DNA from: a bacterium
GTDB lineage: Bacteria > Planctomycetota > Planctomycetia > Kolteriales > Kolteriaceae
Assembly: GCA_019753235.1 (NCBI GenBank)
Contig: JAIELF010000033.1
Span: forward strand, 41,239-105,238
Direction of reading: 5' to 3'
DNA: 64,000 nt
Of this stretch, positions 35,168 to 44,343 are shown in pieces (position 1 is the first letter of the stretch; the number at the start of each line of letters is the position of its first letter). A program made the translations under genes and the position numbers. The notes under the pieces are model-generated. The model ran no database searches. It was not told the origin of the DNA and saw only the letters and a list, made by a program, of their open reading frames with translations.

Positions 35168-36199
35168 TCACGCCGCTTTCATGCTGGTCGCCGCGGGGCG
35201 GTAACTCGACTGACCCGCGTAGCGATTTTCCTGCATCAGGTAGTTTCGGACGTAGTCAGCAACTCCTTCTTCCAGTGAAGAAAACGGGATGTCACAGCCG
35301 GCCGAACGGAGCTTGCGAAGGTCTGCTTGCGTGAAGTATTGATACTTATCACGAATCTCGATCGGCATATCGACGTACTCGATCACCGACGGAAGACCAA
35401 CGGCGCTGTAGAGAGCCCCTACGAGATCCGCAAAGCTTCTTGCTTGTCCCGTGCCAACATTGAATAGCCCGCTTACCTCGGGATGATCGAGGAACCAACC
35501 CACCACCGCGACAGCATCCTTCACGTAGATGAAGTCGCGAAGCTGACCTCCGTCGGGATAACCTTCTCGGTGCGACTTGAAGAGCTTCACGCGTCGGCCT
35601 GCGCTTGCGTCGGGGAACGCTTTGGCAACCACGCTTTGCATCGACCCCTTGTGGTACTCGTTCGGGCCGAAGACGTTGAAGAACTTGAAGCCGACCCATT
35701 GCGGCGGCGTCACTTGCCCCTTGCGCGACTCGCGAACAAATCGCCGATCGACGACATGCTTGCTCCATCCATACGCATTGAGAGGCCGAAGTTTTTCGAG
35801 CCCCTCGGGCGACTGATCGTCAACGAAGCCTTGAGAACCGTCGCCGTACGTCGCCGCCGACGAGGCATACAGTAGCCGAATTTCCTCTTGCGAGCAGATA
35901 TCCCAAAGATCGATCGACAGACGAATATTGTTTTCAATTAGGCGATCAACGTTGCTCTCGGTGGTTGCCGAGATCGCCCCTAGATGGACGATGGCCGAGA
36001 TCTCCCGCGCGCGGTGGCGAACAAAATCGATGAGCTGATCCGGGCTGATGATGTCATAAACATCCGAACCCGCGAGGTTTTGCCAGCGGTCGTCCGATTC
36101 CAGGCGATCACAAACGACGATATCCAACCTCGGATTCCCCGCCAGCGCCGCCACCACATGCGAACCGATGAAGCCCGCCCCCCCCGTCACCACGATCAT
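35168..36199 (-). CDS. hldD: ADP-L-glycero-D-manno-heptose-6-epimerase
   Basis: About 343 residues. Short-chain fold with MIVVTGGAGFIGSH, the NADP loop, ASSAATYGDG, and the HldD-specific GPNEYHKGSMQSV and HREGYPDGGQLRDFIYVKD. It epimerises ADP-D,D-heptose to ADP-L,D-heptose, a precursor of lipopolysaccharide core heptose, in the cytosol. The start at 36199 has AAAGGGA upstream; an ATG at 36217 is also possible. This supports a heptose-containing outer-membrane glycan in this organism. No other hld genes lie in the window. Confidence 0.93.
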   Translation of the reverse strand: MIVVTGGAGFIGSHVVAALAGNPRLDIVVCDRLESDDRWQNLAGSDVYDIISPDQLIDFVRHRAREISAIVHLGAISATTESNVDRLIENNIRLSIDLWDICSQEEIRLLYASSAATYGDGSQGFVDDQSPEGLEKLRPLNAYGWSKHVVDRRFVRESRKGQVTPPQWVGFKFFNVFGPNEYHKGSMQSVVAKAFPDASAGRRVKLFKSHREGYPDGGQLRDFIYVKDAVAVVGWFLDHPEVSGLFNVGTGQARSFADLVGALYSAVGLPSVIEYVDMPIEIRDKYQYFTQADLRKLRSAGCDIPFSSLEEGVADYVRNYLMQENRYAGQSSYRPAATSMKAA

Positions 36200-36580
36200 G
36201 GTCCCGATCCCTTTCATCCTCGGCAACTTCACGGCCGGCCCCACGAGTGGGCCGGCCAGCGTGTGAGCGTAGGCTAGCCCAACGGGTCAATTAGCTCTAG
36301 ATCAGCCAGGATCGCCCCCTGGGGACGCTTTAAAAAGGCCGTCCTGGTTGATCAGCATTATCCCTTTGAACATCAGAAGGAGGGGGTCGATTCCCCCTGG
36401 GCTGATCCGCCTCTAGGATTGAAAATGGGTGGGAAGGGCTGGAAAGAGGAATTCAAATCTGTTACTGAGGAATCATATGAACCGCTTCGCCTGGCCGCCT
36501 GCCGGTCCAGGACCAACGAGCGGGATTCCTTGCCATCAAAGGCCGAGCAACCTCCCCCCGCCAGCCGGAGGATCGTCCAA
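36200..36580. other. 381-bp intergenic region with a structured element
   Basis: Between divergent hldD and a small hypothetical. It holds the hairpin at 36300-36353 and a later GGCTGATC copy near 36400. No gene with a ribosome site before 36581. Confidence 0.45.
36300..36353. repeat. Imperfect hairpin of about 14 bp with nested inner stem
   Basis: GATCAGCCAGGATCG (36300-36314) pairs with CGTCCTGGTTGATC (36340-36353), allowing one G-U and one bulge; the loop contains CCCCCTGGGG. A candidate leader RNA for one of the flanking divergent genes or a small RNA. Confidence 0.5.
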
Positions 36581-36931
36581 ATGAGTCTCTTGGATGAAAA
36601 GGCGATTCGCAGTTTCGAAGTCGGACACCTCGCGATCGAAGAAGCCATTCGATTTGGACAGATTTTCGACAACGAAGCCCACGACGAACCCGACTCGGTT
36701 CAATGCGCCCCGTTTCCACCCGACGGCATCAAGGTCACCCTGAGCCGGGATGATCGGCGACTGATCCTGTTTTTTTTCGGTGAGGGTCGAGTCGTCTTCG
36801 GCAAGAAACGAGGGGTCAATCGGGTCCCACAGGGGGAGGGAGAACTCTCGCTTGCCCCGGATGCCCTCGCCAGCCGACAAGAGATCCTCGCCTGGCTGGC
36901 CGAGCCGACCGCAAGTTCGCAGGCTACTTAA
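36581..36931 (+). CDS. Small hypothetical protein
   Basis: 116 residues from the ATG at 36581, preceded by GGAGG. It has a helical start (SLLDEKAIRSFEVGHLAIEEAI), then strands around GIKVTLSRDDRRLILFFFGEG and a short C-terminal helix. No signal or membrane segment; no recognised family. Its last 8 nt overlap the end of the convergent universal-stress gene. An opposing frame on the minus strand lacks a ribosome site. Confidence 0.5.
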   Translation: MSLLDEKAIRSFEVGHLAIEEAIRFGQIFDNEAHDEPDSVQCAPFPPDGIKVTLSRDDRRLILFFFGEGRVVFGKKRGVNRVPQGEGELSLAPDALASRQEILAWLAEPTASSQAT

Positions 36932-37391
36932 TGAAGTCCCGCTCGTGCGCATGAACGGTCAACACGGGGCACGGCGCGCTCCGCAGAACTCGCTCGGCCA
37001 CACTCCCCAGCAGCAAATGCGAGAGGCCAGTCCGACCATGCGTGCCGAGAACCAGTAGATCAATCGCGACCTCTCGGGCATAGTTGTCGACCTCGCGAAA
37101 GGGAACCCCTTCGCGAACAACTTTCACAAAAGGGACCTCTCCTCCGGGGATGCGAGCGAGTTGTTCGTTCATCGCCGCCTCGGAAGATCGCCGAAGGGTC
37201 TGCATGATCTCTTGAGTGGGAAGCATCGCCAGGCCCGGCTCGGGGACCGTCGGGATGATGTCCTCAATGACGTGAATCAGGTGAAGCTCGGCCCCGAACT
37301 GGCGAGCCATCGTCCATCCATACTTGAGAGCAACGTCGGCCGCCTTGCTGAAGTCCGTCGCGACGCCGATCTTTTGAAGTTCGATATTCAC
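36924..37391 (-). CDS. Universal stress protein (UspA family)
   Basis: 155 residues. The ATP-binding pattern G-x2-G-x9-G-S is seen as GTHGRTGLSHLLLGS, with the start KIGVATDFSKAAD and LHLIHVIED. It is a cytosolic ATP-binding stress protein with no defined reaction. It lies 60 nt downstream of the aminotransferase gene on the same strand, so co-transcription is possible. Confidence 0.9.
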   Translation of the reverse strand: MNIELQKIGVATDFSKAADVALKYGWTMARQFGAELHLIHVIEDIIPTVPEPGLAMLPTQEIMQTLRRSSEAAMNEQLARIPGGEVPFVKVVREGVPFREVDNYAREVAIDLLVLGTHGRTGLSHLLLGSVAERVLRSAPCPVLTVHAHERDFIK

Positions 37392-37451
37392 GATGTGGTC
37401 TCCTTTGGCCTTTGGTGGCGATCAGGTCGGCGTTCTGACCCCAGGCCATCT

Positions 37452-38309
37452 CTACTCTCGGGTTATTTTTTCGAACCTTGTTTTGATGTCCATAAAGATC
37501 GGGCCAGGCTTACCTGTCCCGATCAAACGATTGTCCACCTTCACGACCGGAATCACCTCGGCCGCCGTCCCGGTGAGAAAGACTTCGTCCGCGGTGTAAA
37601 CATCGTGCCGGGTCATTGATCGTTCCGACATCGCGTACCCGGCTTTCCGAGCCACCTCCATCACCGCGTTGCGAGTCACCCCTTCTAGAATCCCCGCGTC
37701 GAGAGGCGGCGTAAGAACATCCTTCTTTCGAACGATGAAGATGTTGTCCCCCGTGCACTCCGCCACTTCCCCTTTGTGATTGACCATCAACGCTTCGACG
37801 CAGCCCGCGAGTTGACCCTCGATCTTCGCCAGGATGTTGTTCAAGTAGTTCAACGACTTGATGCGCGGATTCAAAGCATTGGGGTGATTGCGAATCGTCG
37901 ACACACTGACGATGTCGAGCCCCTTCTCGTACAGTTCCGGGGGATAAAGCTGAATCATGTCGGCAATGATGATGACCTGGGGGTGACTGGTTTTGCGAAT
38001 ATCCAAACCAAGCGCCCCCGCACCGCGCGTCACGACAACGCGGATGTAGCAATCGGTAAAGCCATTGGCTTTCACCGTTTTTTCGATGTCGGCGGCCATC
38101 TGTGCTGCGGGAATGGGGATATCGAGCATGATGGCCCGGGCTGACTGATACAGCCGTTCGACATGCTCGGCCAAACGAAACACTTTACCGCTGTAGGCGC
38201 GGATCCCTTCGAAAACGCCGTCGCCGTACAGCAGTCCATGATCGTAGACGCTGACCTTCGCCTCTTCCTTAGGAACTAGTTCGCCGTTCATGTAAATCTT
38301 GAGTGACAT
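37452..38309 (-). CDS. ilvE: Branched-chain amino acid aminotransferase (class IV)
   Basis: 285 residues. Class-IV PLP fold with YDHGLLYGDGVFEGIRAY, the Schiff-base lysine in RIKSLNYLNN and the EGVTRNAV segment. It transfers the amino group between branched-chain amino acids and 2-oxoglutarate. The short bacterial/archaeal form is consistent with IlvE, though D-amino-acid aminotransferase or ADC lyase cannot be fully excluded on motif alone. A 7-bp hairpin (38364-38370/38380-38386) sits in its leader. Confidence 0.85.
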   Translation of the reverse strand: MSLKIYMNGELVPKEEAKVSVYDHGLLYGDGVFEGIRAYSGKVFRLAEHVERLYQSARAIMLDIPIPAAQMAADIEKTVKANGFTDCYIRVVVTRGAGALGLDIRKTSHPQVIIIADMIQLYPPELYEKGLDIVSVSTIRNHPNALNPRIKSLNYLNNILAKIEGQLAGCVEALMVNHKGEVAECTGDNIFIVRKKDVLTPPLDAGILEGVTRNAVMEVARKAGYAMSERSMTRHDVYTADEVFLTGTAAEVIPVVKVDNRLIGTGKPGPIFMDIKTRFEKITRE

Positions 38310-38664
38310 CCGACCTTCCCGCCTTTTCGGTCATCCTATCAAACATTATCCGCAGACCCGCGCGGGAAGGTCCATTGCTCCTTCCCTCCTGCGACAAGGA
38401 GGCCCGCTTCCCTCCCCTTGTTGTTCGAAATTGCTGCGGGGGGACAAGTCGTTAATCGGGGTTGCGGCCGAACCGGTCATTGAAAGAAGCCGGGCCATCC
38501 AGAGAATAACCCCTCTCAAGGAACAGGATCGTACCCAAAAGGTTCGTATGGAAGCCGATTCGGCAATGTTTATTGATGTTCACCTGCGAGAATCCAAATG
38601 GCGTCAAACGCCGGCAAAAGGGAGCGGCTCGTGCTTCCAGATCGGCGATCAGAGGAGAACGAAA
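38310..38664. other. 355-bp divergent intergenic region
   Basis: Between ilvE and the concanavalin-like gene. GGGAAGG (38364-38370) and CCTTCCC (38380-38386) form a stem in the ilvE leader. No gene; an open frame from 38299 is non-protein-like until 38665. Confidence 0.45.
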
Positions 38665-39318
38665 ATGAGAATGGTCATCATGCTGCTGATCGGGTGGGGG
38701 GTTTTGTCCGCCGTCCGCGCGGAGGCGCCCTTACTGGCGAAAGCCGACTTTGAGTCGGGAGACCTCGCCGATTGGAACTTCACTGACCCCGAAGCGTGGC
38801 GAATTCAACCCGATGGCAACAGCCAAGTCCTCGCGCTGTTTCAGCCAAGCAAGTATCGCGCGAAGGTCCGCTCGCCGTACGGCGTGGCTCTGTTGAAGCG
38901 GCCGGCGGTGGGGGATTTTCAACTCGATCTGCGATTCAAGAGCTTGACCAAAAACTACAACCACCGCGATCTCTGTCTCTTTTTTGGCTACCAAGATCCG
39001 GAGCATTTCTACTACGTTCATTTTGGCCGAAATGCCGACCCGCACTCTAACTCGATCTTCATCGTGAACGGCTCGCCGAGGACATCCATCGCCAAAGATC
39101 GGACAAAAGGAACCAATTGGACCGACGATTGGCATCGGGCTCGAATCGTGCGAGACACAAAGACCGGGAAGATCGAGGTCTACTTTGATGACATGACCAA
39201 GCCGGCCATGATGGCCGAGGACACGACGTTCCTCACCGGGCAGGTGGGCGTCGGATCGTTTGATGATCTCGGGGCATTCGACGACATCGAACTTCGCGGA
39301 AGTCCTGTCGAAAAGTAG
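38665..39318 (+). CDS. Secreted concanavalin-like (DUF1080/LamG-like) protein
   Basis: 217 residues with a signal peptide (MVIMLLIGWGVLSAVRAEA). The mature protein opens with DFESGDLADWNFTD, then alternating strands such as FQLDLRFKSL, DLCLFFGYQDPEHFYYVHF, WHRARIVRDTKTGKIEVYFDD and GQVGVGSFDD: a concanavalin A-like jelly-roll as in DUF1080 and related glucan-binding proteins. It probably binds or cleaves polysaccharide outside the cell. GAGGAG precedes the ATG at 38665. It ends 4 nt from the convergent purM gene. Confidence 0.7.
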   Translation: MRMVIMLLIGWGVLSAVRAEAPLLAKADFESGDLADWNFTDPEAWRIQPDGNSQVLALFQPSKYRAKVRSPYGVALLKRPAVGDFQLDLRFKSLTKNYNHRDLCLFFGYQDPEHFYYVHFGRNADPHSNSIFIVNGSPRTSIAKDRTKGTNWTDDWHRARIVRDTKTGKIEVYFDDMTKPAMMAEDTTFLTGQVGVGSFDDLGAFDDIELRGSPVEK

Positions 39319-39322
39319 TTCG

Positions 39323-40495
39323 TTAGGTGTATTCGAACGAACCCGTTGGCGTCCGAATTTCGACAACGTTGCGCGGGGATGTTTCACAAACGCCGACGAC
39401 CTGCGCCTCGATCCCCATCTCTTGAGAGAGCCGAATCATCTCGGGAGCGGTCTTCGGATCGACCATGGCCTCGAGGCGGTGCCCCATGTTGAAGGTTTGA
39501 TACATCTCTTTCGACTCGACTTGGCCATGCTCAGCAATCAGTTCAAGAATCCTCGGGACCGGGAAAAGGTTCGTCTTAACGTACTTGATCGATTTCCCAA
39601 AACTCTTGCACTTGGTCTGTCCGCCGCCCGTGTTGTGAACCAGCCCATGAATCGCGCTGCGACCCACGACATCAAAAATCTTCTTCAATAAAGGGGCATA
39701 AGTCCGGGTCGGGGAAAGAATAGCCTCGCCGATCGTCATGGGCAAACCGGCCGGCCGATCCGATAGGTGGAACGGTCCTCGATAGGTCGCTTGACGATCG
39801 ACGCCGGGATCCATCGATTCAGGAAAGCGCGTGCCATAATCTCGGTGCAACAAAGCATGGCGAGCGAGTGTCAATCCATTGTCACCGATTCCACTGTTCG
39901 GCCGAGACTCCCAAACGGCCTGACCGGTGGAGGAGAACCCCACGATCACGTCGCCCGGTTGGATTCGGCTATTGTCGATCACCTGATCCCGACGAAGCCG
40001 AGTCGCCAAGGTGGCACCGATGATGATCGTGCGAACCGCATCGTTCATATCAGCAGTTTCGCCCCCCGTGGCAACGATCTCGATCCCATAAGGCAATAGA
40101 GATTTCACGACATCGCTATAGCCTGCGATCGCTTCACCAATCACGGATCCAGGAATCACAAAGCTATTGCGGTTGATCGTGTTGCCGAGCAGAAATCGGT
40201 CGACCGCTCCGATGCAAAGGAGATCATCCAGATTCATCACCAGCGCATCTTGCGCGATGCCTCGAAAAATGTCGGCGTTGCCGGTTTCGCGAAACTGAAG
40301 GTAGGCGACGATCGCTTTCGTCCCCGCATCATCGGAGTGCAGGGCCGAGCAATAATCGGGGTCTCCCCCCAATACATCCGTGCCGATACGACAGAATGCC
40401 CCTGGAAAAAGACCGGGATCGGTGCCGGCAATCGCACGGTGAACCTCTTCCTTCGTGGCGGAAACACCCAGCTTTTGGTAAGCGCTCGTCGACAT
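39323..40495 (-). CDS. purM: AIR synthase (PurM), Bacteroidetes-like branch
   Basis: 390 residues. ATP-grasp-like PurM fold with HSDDAGTKAIVAYLQF, the substrate segment ATGGETADMNDAVRTI, GDVIVGFSSTGQA and FNMGHRLEAMV. It converts formylglycinamidine ribotide to aminoimidazole ribotide in purine synthesis. The phrase AQDALVMNLDDLLCIGAVD and the longer length than the usual ~345 residues resemble the Bacteroidetes-type PurM, from memory. The ATG at 40495 has GAGG upstream. No other pur gene is adjacent. Confidence 0.8.
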   Translation of the reverse strand: MSTSAYQKLGVSATKEEVHRAIAGTDPGLFPGAFCRIGTDVLGGDPDYCSALHSDDAGTKAIVAYLQFRETGNADIFRGIAQDALVMNLDDLLCIGAVDRFLLGNTINRNSFVIPGSVIGEAIAGYSDVVKSLLPYGIEIVATGGETADMNDAVRTIIIGATLATRLRRDQVIDNSRIQPGDVIVGFSSTGQAVWESRPNSGIGDNGLTLARHALLHRDYGTRFPESMDPGVDRQATYRGPFHLSDRPAGLPMTIGEAILSPTRTYAPLLKKIFDVVGRSAIHGLVHNTGGGQTKCKSFGKSIKYVKTNLFPVPRILELIAEHGQVESKEMYQTFNMGHRLEAMVDPKTAPEMIRLSQEMGIEAQVVGVCETSPRNVVEIRTPTGSFEYT

Positions 40496-40606
40496 CAATA
40501 CCTCATGATCGGCCCGCATAGTCGATGACATTCTACGGATGTTGACAGGCCTTGCATGCGAACAAAACCGGTTGAGAACGGTCGAACCAAGAATGGGGGT
40601 ACGGAT

Positions 40607-41068
40607 CTAGTCTCGGCCCGTTTTGATGTTTGTAGCCACGGGGAAAAAGTAAAGCTCCCCCTTGCAAGGAACAAAATCGTGGGGGGCCGCTTCCTCGAAC
40701 ACCAAGCCATAAAGCCGAGGGGGCTTGAACCAATCGGGTCTGTTGAAATGCTTTTTGACATCCTGCGAGAAAACATCAATGTCTTGATACGCCAGACACT
40801 CCCTCAGCCGAGCCTGGCCGACGATCCCCCCGCGTCGCTCCGTGAACTCCAAAAGTTCTTTGGGAAGAAATCGCCAGGCATCGTCTCGGCGATCAGCCTC
40901 ACGACCGGCATGGATGTAGATCAGCCCCGTCCGCTTGGTGGACCAGGTGCGAATCTCGATGGTTTTGATTCCATAGACCACCAGCGTCGCCCAAGGCTGA
41001 CGTATGGAAAGAGCCACCGGGACTGCCGGCGGCGTTCTCGACGAATCACGTTTACGTTTGGCCATCAT
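40607..41068 (-). CDS. ASCH domain protein
   Basis: 153 residues. ASCH/PUA-like start ALSIRQPWATLVVYGIKTIEIRTW, then GLIYIHAG, a charged middle and the closing strand YGLVFEEA. ASCH domains are thought to bind RNA or modified nucleotides. A basic Lys/Arg-rich head (MAKRKRDSS) fits nucleic-acid binding. Start at 41068 or the next Met (41065). Function inferred only from the fold. Confidence 0.75.
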   Translation of the reverse strand: MMAKRKRDSSRTPPAVPVALSIRQPWATLVVYGIKTIEIRTWSTKRTGLIYIHAGREADRRDDAWRFLPKELLEFTERRGGIVGQARLRECLAYQDIDVFSQDVKKHFNRPDWFKPPRLYGLVFEEAAPHDFVPCKGELYFFPVATNIKTGRD

Positions 41069-41242
41069 TTCTATTCGGGGCGACTCGATTCTTCGCGAGA
41101 GCGATCACATTCCTCGCAAGCATGACTCTCGACCATCTTTTACACTTATACTCCACGCCATCATGATATCGACCCGCCTCTGGACACCTCGTTCACAAAG
41201 AGCCATGGTTCTTCGTCGAAAGAAATGATCCGACGTCTCCGG

Positions 41243-43306
41243 TCATGGTGGCGTTGTCGAATGGTCAAGGCGGTCAGCCGGCCACGGAGGCAATCCCATT
41301 CTCTGACGAACGGCATCCGCCTGTTCGCGAGTGATATCGTAGAGGAGAATCGAGTAGCCCACCTCGGGAATGATGATCGGTGTAAACTCATGAAAATACG
41401 CCAACGAGCCGCGCGGCATGTTGGCCATCGCCGAACCTGGAAGCATTGAACGCCCCATGCTGGGCCCGTAGCGATCGAGAATCGTTCGCGGGACCGGCGT
41501 ATGAAATCGCATCCCGCGTTCGAAGTTGACGCTGACAGCGAATCTTCCAGGTCGCGGCCCCCAAGTTTCGGGCCGCTGGCGATCCTCCCAAGGGAAAATC
41601 AATGGATCGGGAACAAAGCGACCATCCCGCGGAGGGAGCCGATATCCCGCGATTCCCTCGAATTCGCCCGGCACGCTCCCCGCATACGCCATCGAAATCT
41701 CTTTGCTCCAATCGGGATGTTTTTCGAGCCAGCGGGCCAAACGCCGCCAATCCTGACCCCAGTCGAGATTGCTATCGATCAAATGAAATCGCCCCCAAGC
41801 CGGTCCCCCGACGATTTCATTGAAGTAACTCAACTCATGCGGATGGATGCTCGCCAGTGCGATGACGTTCCAACCCAACGCCATCGCGACCAGACTCCAA
41901 CCAACCCGACCTGCCGTCGTCACGGTCCCTGCCACGAGAAAAAAGAACGGGAGCGATCCCAACACATACCGCAGGCCAAGATTGATATCGGTCAAAAAAC
42001 TCATCGCGAAAATCGGAACGAGTGCAAAGATTGACCACACGAGGACAACCCCTCGTTTCGAATGCACGAAAGCCAGGATCAAACCCGATCCCACGAGCAG
42101 CCAGGTCCCGATCGGGACTTTGACGGCAAGCGCGTAGATGTAGTAGTACCACCAGCCTCGCCGAGCCGCGGGAACAGTGGGAACAGCGTTATCGTTGGCC
42201 CCTTTGGGTCCGGTCATCACGGGTAGCGGCTCAGAGAATTGGCCGCGAAGGTACATCGGGTATTTTCCCTCGGCCTCGAACTTTTGCTCGTCGAAGCCCG
42301 CAACATAATTCATCGGTAAAGGGACCAGAAGATCGGCCAGCCAACTGCCGCGAAAGCGATTGATTCGCCGAGCATACACGTCGCGATAGGTGAGATTGTT
42401 CGTGTGGGCGACATCCGGATTGACTTCGCCCGCTTCGAGCGGCCGAGTCAGTGATTCGCTTAAGAATCGAAACTCACCCAGTCGAGTGAAAGTCCCTTCG
42501 AAGAGATAGCCGACGTTCAGAACCAATACCGAAACCACAACGATGCCTGCCCCACCGACCATAAGTCGGCCCCGGCCAGGACGATTTCCCATAACGAGCA
42601 ACAGCACCCACACGAGCAGAATCAGGTAAAGCCAAAGCGAGCTATGCTTCATCCACTGCGCGATGCCGAGCATGCACCCCGCGCTGATACACCGTGCCAT
42701 GCTCGGCATGGTTTTCCACCGAGCAAAGAAGAACAGTGCCAGCAGCCCCGCGCTTGTTGCCGGCATGTCGGTCGTGACCAGGCTGGCATGGGCAATGATG
42801 TTGGGGCAGATCGCCCAGAGGCTGGCCGCGATCAGCCCGCAAGCCGATCCTTGCCAAGATCGTCCCCACACGAACAACACCAGCATCGCCAGCAGGCTCC
42901 ACCCAAGCGTCGCATGCCGAGCCCAGGTGAACGCTTGCAGATATCTCTTTTGACTCGCTTCGGACGAGGCGTGTTTCTCGATCGTTTCAAAGGCGAATCG
43001 CCAATGATTAGCAGGCTGATCGGTTCGCCAGCCCCCTTCGAAGTCGAGCATCAACCGGTCGGGCCAAGAGGCGATTCCCGCCAATAGCCGTGCTCCCGGC
43101 GGACTGTGGCGGTACATCGCGAACGATCCCGTTTCGAGATAGCTTTCGCCTGCCGGGAGATGGGCGACCTCATCCAAGGTCGGTGTCTGATCGATGATCA
43201 ATTGATGGACAAGAACAGCATGCAACAACATCAATGCGACGAGAATCAGCCAACCGATCCAAGTCCTATCAGCAGAAGTACTCGACGATGACGGGGCCCT
43301 TGGCAC
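41243..43306 (-). CDS. Family-39 type (PMT-like) glycosyltransferase, membrane
   Basis: 687 residues with roughly eleven membrane helices. The catalytic acidic motif of GT-C enzymes is TLDEVAHL in the first periplasmic loop (about residue 42). Long hydrophilic loops and a soluble C-terminal third (from about 470) complete the PMT/ArnT-like layout. It would transfer a sugar from a polyprenyl-phosphate donor to a protein or glycolipid outside the membrane. The start is GTG with AAAGGAA upstream. It could serve envelope glycosylation. Confidence 0.8.
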   Translation of the reverse strand: MPRAPSSSSTSADRTWIGWLILVALMLLHAVLVHQLIIDQTPTLDEVAHLPAGESYLETGSFAMYRHSPPGARLLAGIASWPDRLMLDFEGGWRTDQPANHWRFAFETIEKHASSEASQKRYLQAFTWARHATLGWSLLAMLVLFVWGRSWQGSACGLIAASLWAICPNIIAHASLVTTDMPATSAGLLALFFFARWKTMPSMARCISAGCMLGIAQWMKHSSLWLYLILLVWVLLLVMGNRPGRGRLMVGGAGIVVVSVLVLNVGYLFEGTFTRLGEFRFLSESLTRPLEAGEVNPDVAHTNNLTYRDVYARRINRFRGSWLADLLVPLPMNYVAGFDEQKFEAEGKYPMYLRGQFSEPLPVMTGPKGANDNAVPTVPAARRGWWYYYIYALAVKVPIGTWLLVGSGLILAFVHSKRGVVLVWSIFALVPIFAMSFLTDINLGLRYVLGSLPFFFLVAGTVTTAGRVGWSLVAMALGWNVIALASIHPHELSYFNEIVGGPAWGRFHLIDSNLDWGQDWRRLARWLEKHPDWSKEISMAYAGSVPGEFEGIAGYRLPPRDGRFVPDPLIFPWEDRQRPETWGPRPGRFAVSVNFERGMRFHTPVPRTILDRYGPSMGRSMLPGSAMANMPRGSLAYFHEFTPIIIPEVGYSILLYDITREQADAVRQRMGLPPWPADRLDHSTTPP

Positions 43307-43347
43307 GGAGAAACGTTCCTTTCTTATCGTGAATCGATCCTATTCGA

Positions 43348-44097
43348 TCAGCTAGCCACGACGCCGCCGTTGACATTGATCGTCTGCCCCGTGATGAAGG
43401 ATGCACGATCCGAGACTAAGAACTCGACCGCGTGTGCGATGTCAGTTGGCGACCCCCAGCGGGCCAGCAGCGCCTCTCGGCACGCACGCTCTTGCCAGCT
43501 GGCCGAGGCATTCTCGCCCCAGGCCGTCTTAATCCAGCCCGGCGCCACACAATTGACACGGACGATCGGCGCCAGCGACTTGGCAAGGCTTCTGGTGAAT
43601 GCTGCCACCCCACCTTTGACGGCCGCGAAGAGTTCGCCGCTGTCCCCTTCCATTCCTGTTGCCGACTGATCCCATCCCATCGTGATGACGCTCCCCCGTC
43701 CTTGCTCCTTCATCTTTCGGCCAGCCGCGCGAGCGCAAAGAATCGTTCCCATCAGATCGACTTGCACGATGGAAGCCAGTTTCTTCTCGAACGGCCATTT
43801 CGCCTCGGGACCCGTGAGAAGATCCGCGCCGGCGACATGAATCCACGCCGCGAAGCCCCCTGTTTCATTCCAAAAGCCTTCGACCAGCCGCTCGGCTTGA
43901 TCCATGTCATGCAAGTCGGCCGACAAAATCAGTGATGCCCCCCCGAGCGACTCGATCTGTCGGGCCGTTTGGCGGGCTTCTGTTTCCGAGCGGCGGTACT
44001 GGATCGCAACGTTCCAGCCAGCCGCTGCCAACGCGGCCGCGCAGGATTGACCGATCCCCGAACTTCCCCCCGTGACGACGGCCCAATCTCTCGACAT
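43348..44097 (-). CDS. SDR-type protein lacking the catalytic tyrosine
   Basis: 249 residues with a normal Rossmann entry (TGGSSGIG), VNCVAPGWIKT and the C-terminal TGQTINVNGG. The usual YxxxK is replaced by Phe157-x3-Lys161 in LFAAVKGG, and the DNA codon is plainly TTC. The NAG triad position reads VAG. Cofactor binding is probably kept, but normal dehydrogenase chemistry is doubtful; it may be a binding or regulatory protein, or use another acid. It lies 41 nt from the GT39 gene on the same strand. Confidence 0.8.
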   Translation of the reverse strand: MSRDWAVVTGGSSGIGQSCAAALAAAGWNVAIQYRRSETEARQTARQIESLGGASLILSADLHDMDQAERLVEGFWNETGGFAAWIHVAGADLLTGPEAKWPFEKKLASIVQVDLMGTILCARAAGRKMKEQGRGSVITMGWDQSATGMEGDSGELFAAVKGGVAAFTRSLAKSLAPIVRVNCVAPGWIKTAWGENASASWQERACREALLARWGSPTDIAHAVEFLVSDRASFITGQTINVNGGVVAS

Positions 44098-44343
44098 GGT
44101 GATGTGTTGGCCCTTATTCTGTCAGAGGACGGGTACTCTTGCGTTCGACGGATAGTACCATTTCGTCTGGATGACATTGATTGTACAGCAGGGCAGCAAG
44201 ACAAGCAGCGGGTTATCAGAGGAGAGAACTGCCCGGCATGACCCGTTTCCCGCGGCAACGAGCGCGGGCCTCTTGAATCCATTTTTTTCGGAGATCCGCT
44301 AGCTCCGCCTGGCATCTCCCTTGTTCAAGGATCGGCTCCATTC

